Assembly (NCBI GenBank): GCA_947468275.1
Contig: CANIKO010000019.1
Span: 1-64,000, forward strand
DNA from: Bacteroidota bacterium
GTDB lineage: Bacteria; Bacteroidota; Bacteroidia; NS11-12g; UBA9320
Length of the DNA stretch: 64,000 nucleotides
Direction of reading: 5' to 3'
Below the pieces are notes generated by a model. That model did not search any database, was not told the origin of the DNA, and was given only the letters and a program-made list of their open reading frames with translations. Below are positions 63,079-64,000 of this stretch, piece after piece. The position numbers and the translations under genes are program-made. Each line of letters opens with the position of its first letter. The first letter of the stretch is position 1.

Positions 63079-64000
63079 ATGAGCCTTACTGACTGGATAG
63101 TTCTTTGCCTAACACTTCTTGGAGTGTTGCTTTTTGGTGTTTATAAAAGCAAAGGCGAAAGAAACCTGCATTCCTACTTTAAGAGCAGTAATTCAATGAC
63201 ATGGTTCATTATTTTGCTGAGCATCATGGGAACTCAGGCCAGTGCCATTACATTTCTTTCAGCACCGGGACAAGCTTATACCGACGGGATGCGATTTGTG
63301 CAGTATTATTTTGGACTACCGCTAGCGATGATTGTATTGTGCATCACCTTTGTTCCTATTTATCATAAATTAAAAGTTTATACCGCTTACGAATATTTGG
63401 AGCAACGTTTTGATTTGAAAACCCGAACACTGGCTTCTTTACTTTTTTTAATTTCAAGGGGACTTTCCACCGGTATCAGCATTTATGCTCCTTCAATCAT
63501 TCTTTCGTCGCTGTTGGGCTGGAATATTTATTATACCAATATTTTTATGGGAGGTTTGCTTATCATTTATACCGTTAGCGGTGGTGCCAAAGCAGTGGCT
63601 TATACTCAAATGCAACAATTATTCATCGTATTTATCGGGATGTTTTTGGCGGGGTATATGGTTGTGAATTTATTACCCGAAGGAATGGGTTTTATGGATG
63701 CCATAAAAGTTGCCGCTAAAATGGGCAAAATGAATGTGATTGAAACCAAAATTGATGTGACGGACCCTGTTTGGTGGAAAGATAAATACAATATTTGGAG
63801 TGGAGTCATTGGTGGCTTTTTCTTGGCTCTTTCCTATTTTGGAACCGACCAAAGCCAGGTAGGAAGGTATTTAACGGCTACTAGCATTAAAGAAAGTAGA
63901 ATCAGTCTATTAATGAACGGATTGGTAAAAGTGCCCATGCAATTTGGAATTTTATTAATCGGAGCTTTGGTTTTTGTGTTTTATTTAAATTACAGTTCGC
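63079..64000 (+). CDS. Sodium:solute symporter family protein, N-terminal part (runs off the window)
   Basis: The frame opens with ATG at 63079 (MSLTDWIVLCLTLLGVLLFG) and is open to the window edge, about 307 codons. It has at least six hydrophobic helices, the SSxSMTWFIILLSIMGTQASA region, FLSAPGQAYTDGMRF, TVSGGAKAVAYTQ and FGTDQSQVGRYLT, the SSS-family (SglT/PutP-like) signature positions. The substrate is not clear; sialic acid, sugar or amino-acid types all have relatives of this form. The location next to the PIG-L gene hints at use of an amino-sugar product, but that is inference. Confidence 0.88.
   Translation, partial: MSLTDWIVLCLTLLGVLLFGVYKSKGERNLHSYFKSSNSMTWFIILLSIMGTQASAITFLSAPGQAYTDGMRFVQYYFGLPLAMIVLCITFVPIYHKLKVYTAYEYLEQRFDLKTRTLASLLFLISRGLSTGISIYAPSIILSSLLGWNIYYTNIFMGGLLIIYTVSGGAKAVAYTQMQQLFIVFIGMFLAGYMVVNLLPEGMGFMDAIKVAAKMGKMNVIETKIDVTDPVWWKDKYNIWSGVIGGFFLALSYFGTDQSQVGRYLTATSIKESRISLLMNGLVKVPMQFGILLIGALVFVFYLNYSS

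Overview
The window comes from an AT-rich member of the Bacteroidota. Three things point there. Six predicted proteins look like type IX secretion (T9SS) cargo: five with short T9SS sorting tails and one with a gliding-motility-associated (CHU_C) tail. There is a PorP/SprF-type T9SS outer-membrane protein. Many genes have a Bacteroidota -7 promoter box (TAnnTTTG) a few bases before the start codon, with almost no Shine-Dalgarno sites. I saw no rRNA, tRNA, CRISPR array, insertion sequence or prophage. The window opens inside a FIST-domain gene and closes inside a sodium:solute symporter gene; both are partial.

Layout. 1-9.1 kb: FIST protein, two small stress or unknown-function proteins (AHSA1-like, YdeI-like), a T9SS cargo protein divergent from a TonB-dependent receptor, a membrane class III adenylate cyclase, and two neighbouring L,D-transpeptidases. 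9.2-17.9 kb: UMF1-family MFS transporter, uvrA, a DegP/HtrA protease, a small lipoprotein, an RDD membrane protein, MscS channel and rfbC. 18.0-26.4 kb: a tightly packed minus-strand run that I read as one operon: ASST-like protein, CBM-like secreted protein, CotH kinase, two small exported proteins, VTC polyphosphate polymerase, DUF4956 membrane protein and DUF2490 barrel. A large ELWxxDGT-repeat T9SS protein precedes it. 30.5-41 kb: pcrA/uvrD helicase, universal stress protein, a small outer-membrane barrel, a PorP/SprF-SPOR fusion and a 1157-residue beta-helix/CHU_C adhesin-like protein. 39.5-49.5 kb: parE-parC, a VF530 protein, an E2 acyltransferase, pyrophosphatase, DUF4159 protein, lipid kinase and ornithine aminotransferase. 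49.7-64 kb: a large propeller/barrel protein, ftcD, a frameshifted PhnA-like gene, an ABC-F protein, a Tudor-like protein, a J-domain membrane protein, a DsbA/FrnE plus heme-lipoprotein pair, a secreted PIG-L deacetylase and the symporter.

The best candidate for an under-described system is the ASST-CotH-VTC-DUF4956 operon. It joins a secreted kinase-fold protein and a secreted sulfotransferase-like protein to a cytoplasmic polyphosphate polymerase and a membrane protein. The most unusual non-coding feature is a perfect 20-bp inverted repeat at 34369-34417. It looks like the terminator of the porP gene, yet it carries the start codon of the next gene in its loop. Other non-coding structures are a composite palindrome after pcrA, dispersed 26-bp inverted repeats, a dyad between two divergent promoters at 44.4 kb, and a G9 tract inside the PIG-L gene. 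All functional calls come from reading motifs by eye; no database search was run.
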